Under the pieces are notes generated by a model. The model did not search any database. It was given only the letters and a program-made list of their open reading frames with translations, and was not told where the DNA came from. Both the position numbers and the translations under genes were made by a program. This document shows, piece by piece, positions 5,596-6,574 of a DNA stretch of 6,574 nucleotides (the stretch's first letter is position 1; each line of letters opens with the position of its first letter). The DNA is from Nitrososphaerota archaeon (lineage in GTDB: Archaea; Thermoproteota; Nitrososphaeria; Nitrososphaerales; Nitrosopumilaceae): NCBI GenBank assembly GCA_028867395.1, contig JAGWGO010000088.1, positions 1 to 6,574 of the forward strand, read 5' to 3'.

Positions 5596-6206
5596 AAGTA
5601 CATCAACTTGAAGTTGGAAATATGAAAAATTTTACGTACGTGCTTGAAGATGAACAGACAAGTGATGCAGTGATCGTAGACCCATCATGGGATCTTGATT
5701 TGGTATTAGATATAATTGAAAAAAACGGTCTACAAGTTAAATACATCATTAATACTCATCATCACTTTGATCATACTATAGGAAACGATGCTCTGGCAAA
5801 GAAAACGGGAGCCAAGATCCTACAACACAAAGATTCAACTCTGAAAAAGGATGCAACGGTGTCAGAAGGGGATAAAATTAGATTTGGAAATTCAGAACTG
5901 ACTGTGGTTCATACACCAGGACATTCGAAAGATAGTATGTGTCTTGTTGGAGACAGCAAAATCTTTTCAGGAGATACATTATTCGTTGGAAACTGTGGAA
6001 GAGTAGATCTTCCGGGCGGTAGCGCCAAAGAACTATACCATAGTCTATTTGATACCGTGTGTAGGATGGGAGATAGTATGATTCTTTATCCTGGACACAA
6101 TTATGGTAATTCACCGACCTCTACGATAGGACGGGAAAAGAAAACTAATTTTGTACTTCAACCTAGAACAGAAAAGGAATTTACAGAATTCATGAGTAGT
6201 GATTAG
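5592..6206 (+). CDS. MBL-fold metallohydrolase, glyoxalase II / persulfide dioxygenase-like
   Basis: Cytosolic metallo-beta-lactamase-fold enzyme of 204 residues in the glyoxalase II (GloB)/ETHE1 branch. The metal-site motifs are complete: THHHFDH (55-61; H56, H58, D60, H61), HTPGH (107-111; H111), SGDT (126-129; bridging D128) and YPGHNYG (166-172; H169). The segment GNCGRVDLPGGSAKELYHSL (133-152) resembles the GR-D-GG-LY-S signature shared by ETHE1 persulfide dioxygenases and GloB-like hydrolases. With both D60 and H61 present, a two-metal hydrolase and a mono-iron dioxygenase are both possible, and sequence alone does not decide. It lacks the long C-terminal substrate domain of classical glyoxalase II. 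Substrate unknown, likely a small thiol, thioester or persulfide. It is translationally coupled to nnrE and followed after 3 nt by the CobT-like gene. Confidence 0.88.
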   Translation: MKVHQLEVGNMKNFTYVLEDEQTSDAVIVDPSWDLDLVLDIIEKNGLQVKYIINTHHHFDHTIGNDALAKKTGAKILQHKDSTLKKDATVSEGDKIRFGNSELTVVHTPGHSKDSMCLVGDSKIFSGDTLFVGNCGRVDLPGGSAKELYHSLFDTVCRMGDSMILYPGHNYGNSPTSTIGREKKTNFVLQPRTEKEFTEFMSSD

Positions 6207-6209
6207 TTT

Positions 6210-6574
6210 TTGCAAGACATAGAAGTCTTAGGAAATAAAAAAAAAGGCTTTGATTTTATTGATAAAACAAGACAAAAGAGATTTACTTTCGCACTAGTGA
6301 TATCGTACACTGCTACATCGGAAATTCCAGGAATTACAGTTGCCGGAGAACATCCGGATTTGATAAAATATACAGGACCTGCAGATGCGGAATTCATCCA
6401 CTATGGTCATTGTAAAAGTATATCTGTGATACCAATGACTCCTGATGGAAAACCTACTCCTGCCTTGTTGACAAAAACAGCATTAGAAGCTGCAAGTATT
6501 CCAAGTGTAATAATCAACGCCGGAAGCAAACTTGCTCCCAAGCTGCCATTCATGGACATGGGCCTAAATTATGG
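6210..6574 (+). CDS. cobT: CobT-like nicotinate-nucleotide:base phosphoribosyltransferase, 3' end cut by window edge
   Basis: Archaeal CobT/UPF0284-type protein. Relatives activate the cobalamin lower-ligand base (such as dimethylbenzimidazole) by transferring phosphoribose from nicotinate mononucleotide, in nucleotide-loop assembly of vitamin B12. The first 121 codons of an expected roughly 350 are visible. Family-like segments are ISYTATSEIPGITVAGEHPD (31-50), YTGPADAEFI (54-63), IPMTPDGKPTPALLTKTALE (74-93) and VIINAGSKLAP (100-110). The start is inferred as TTG at 6210-6212: an in-frame TAG (6204-6206) closes the frame upstream, and the next NTG codon (a GTG at residue 30) falls inside the conserved core. 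No strong Shine-Dalgarno sequence is seen. The gene is in the same frame as, and 3 nt after, the MBL gene. A run of nine A (6237-6245) near the start encodes lysines. Base specificity cannot be read from this fragment. Confidence 0.85.
   Translation, partial: MQDIEVLGNKKKGFDFIDKTRQKRFTFALVISYTATSEIPGITVAGEHPDLIKYTGPADAEFIHYGHCKSISVIPMTPDGKPTPALLTKTALEAASIPSVIINAGSKLAPKLPFMDMGLNY

Noticed and set aside
6237..6245. Run of nine A near the start of the CobT-like gene as a slippage or phase-variation site
   Set aside because: The frame is open and family-like on the far side without any shift, the run is short, and AT-rich lysine codons explain it.
1..6574. CRISPR array, insertion sequence, attachment site, or defence/phage genes
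   Set aside because: No spaced direct repeats, terminal inverted repeats, transposase or integrase motifs were seen. The tRNA is intact and I noticed no repeat of its 3' end nearby.

Overview
This 6.6 kb window is ordinary, densely packed archaeal chromosome. The gene content is enolase, ribosomal protein S2, RNA polymerase subunit N, a MEMO-family protein, mevalonate kinase and isopentenyl phosphate kinase on one side. On the other side are a class II tRNA-Leu and an NnrE / metallo-beta-lactamase / CobT-like set. AT-rich composition, TATA-box promoters placed for leaderless or near-leaderless transcripts, several GTG/TTG starts, and the character of the enolase and CobT-like proteins point to a member of Thaumarchaeota/Nitrososphaerota (ammonia-oxidising archaea). 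The archaeal assignment is firm; the phylum is an inference from protein resemblance.

Layout. Reading leftward from about 4690 on the minus strand there is a compact cluster: rpoN (4451-4687), enolase (3208-4446), rpsB (2527-3198), MEMO (1686-2522) and mevalonate kinase (742-1689). Gaps are 4, 9 and 4 nt, then a 4-nt ATGA overlap. After a 76-nt gap with its own TATA box comes isopentenyl phosphate kinase (665 to the window edge, C-terminus missing). Reading rightward on the plus strand are tRNA-Leu(GAG) (4739-4823), a 121-nt spacer, nnrE (4945 or 4906 to 5595), an MBL-fold hydrolase (5592-6206, ATGA overlap) and the first 121 codons of a CobT-like phosphoribosyltransferase (from 6210).

How the genes work together. 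The minus cluster joins the gene-expression machinery (RpoN, S2) and central carbon metabolism (enolase) to the first and last kinase steps of the archaeal mevalonate route that feeds isoprenoid ether lipids. This is the widely conserved archaeal S2-enolase-RpoN-MEMO-MVK-IPK neighbourhood. The plus cluster looks like a metabolite repair/cofactor group: NnrE repairs damaged NAD(P)H hydrate, the MBL enzyme probably acts on a thiol or thioester, and the CobT-like protein probably activates the lower-ligand base of cobalamin.

The best non-obvious signal is a single near-palindromic TATA box (about 4708-4717). It lies midway between the rpoN GTG and the tRNA-Leu 5' end, about 26 bp from each, so it may serve as a shared divergent promoter. 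I see no mobile element, CRISPR array, phage gene or defence system, and no evidence of an undescribed system beyond the points listed.
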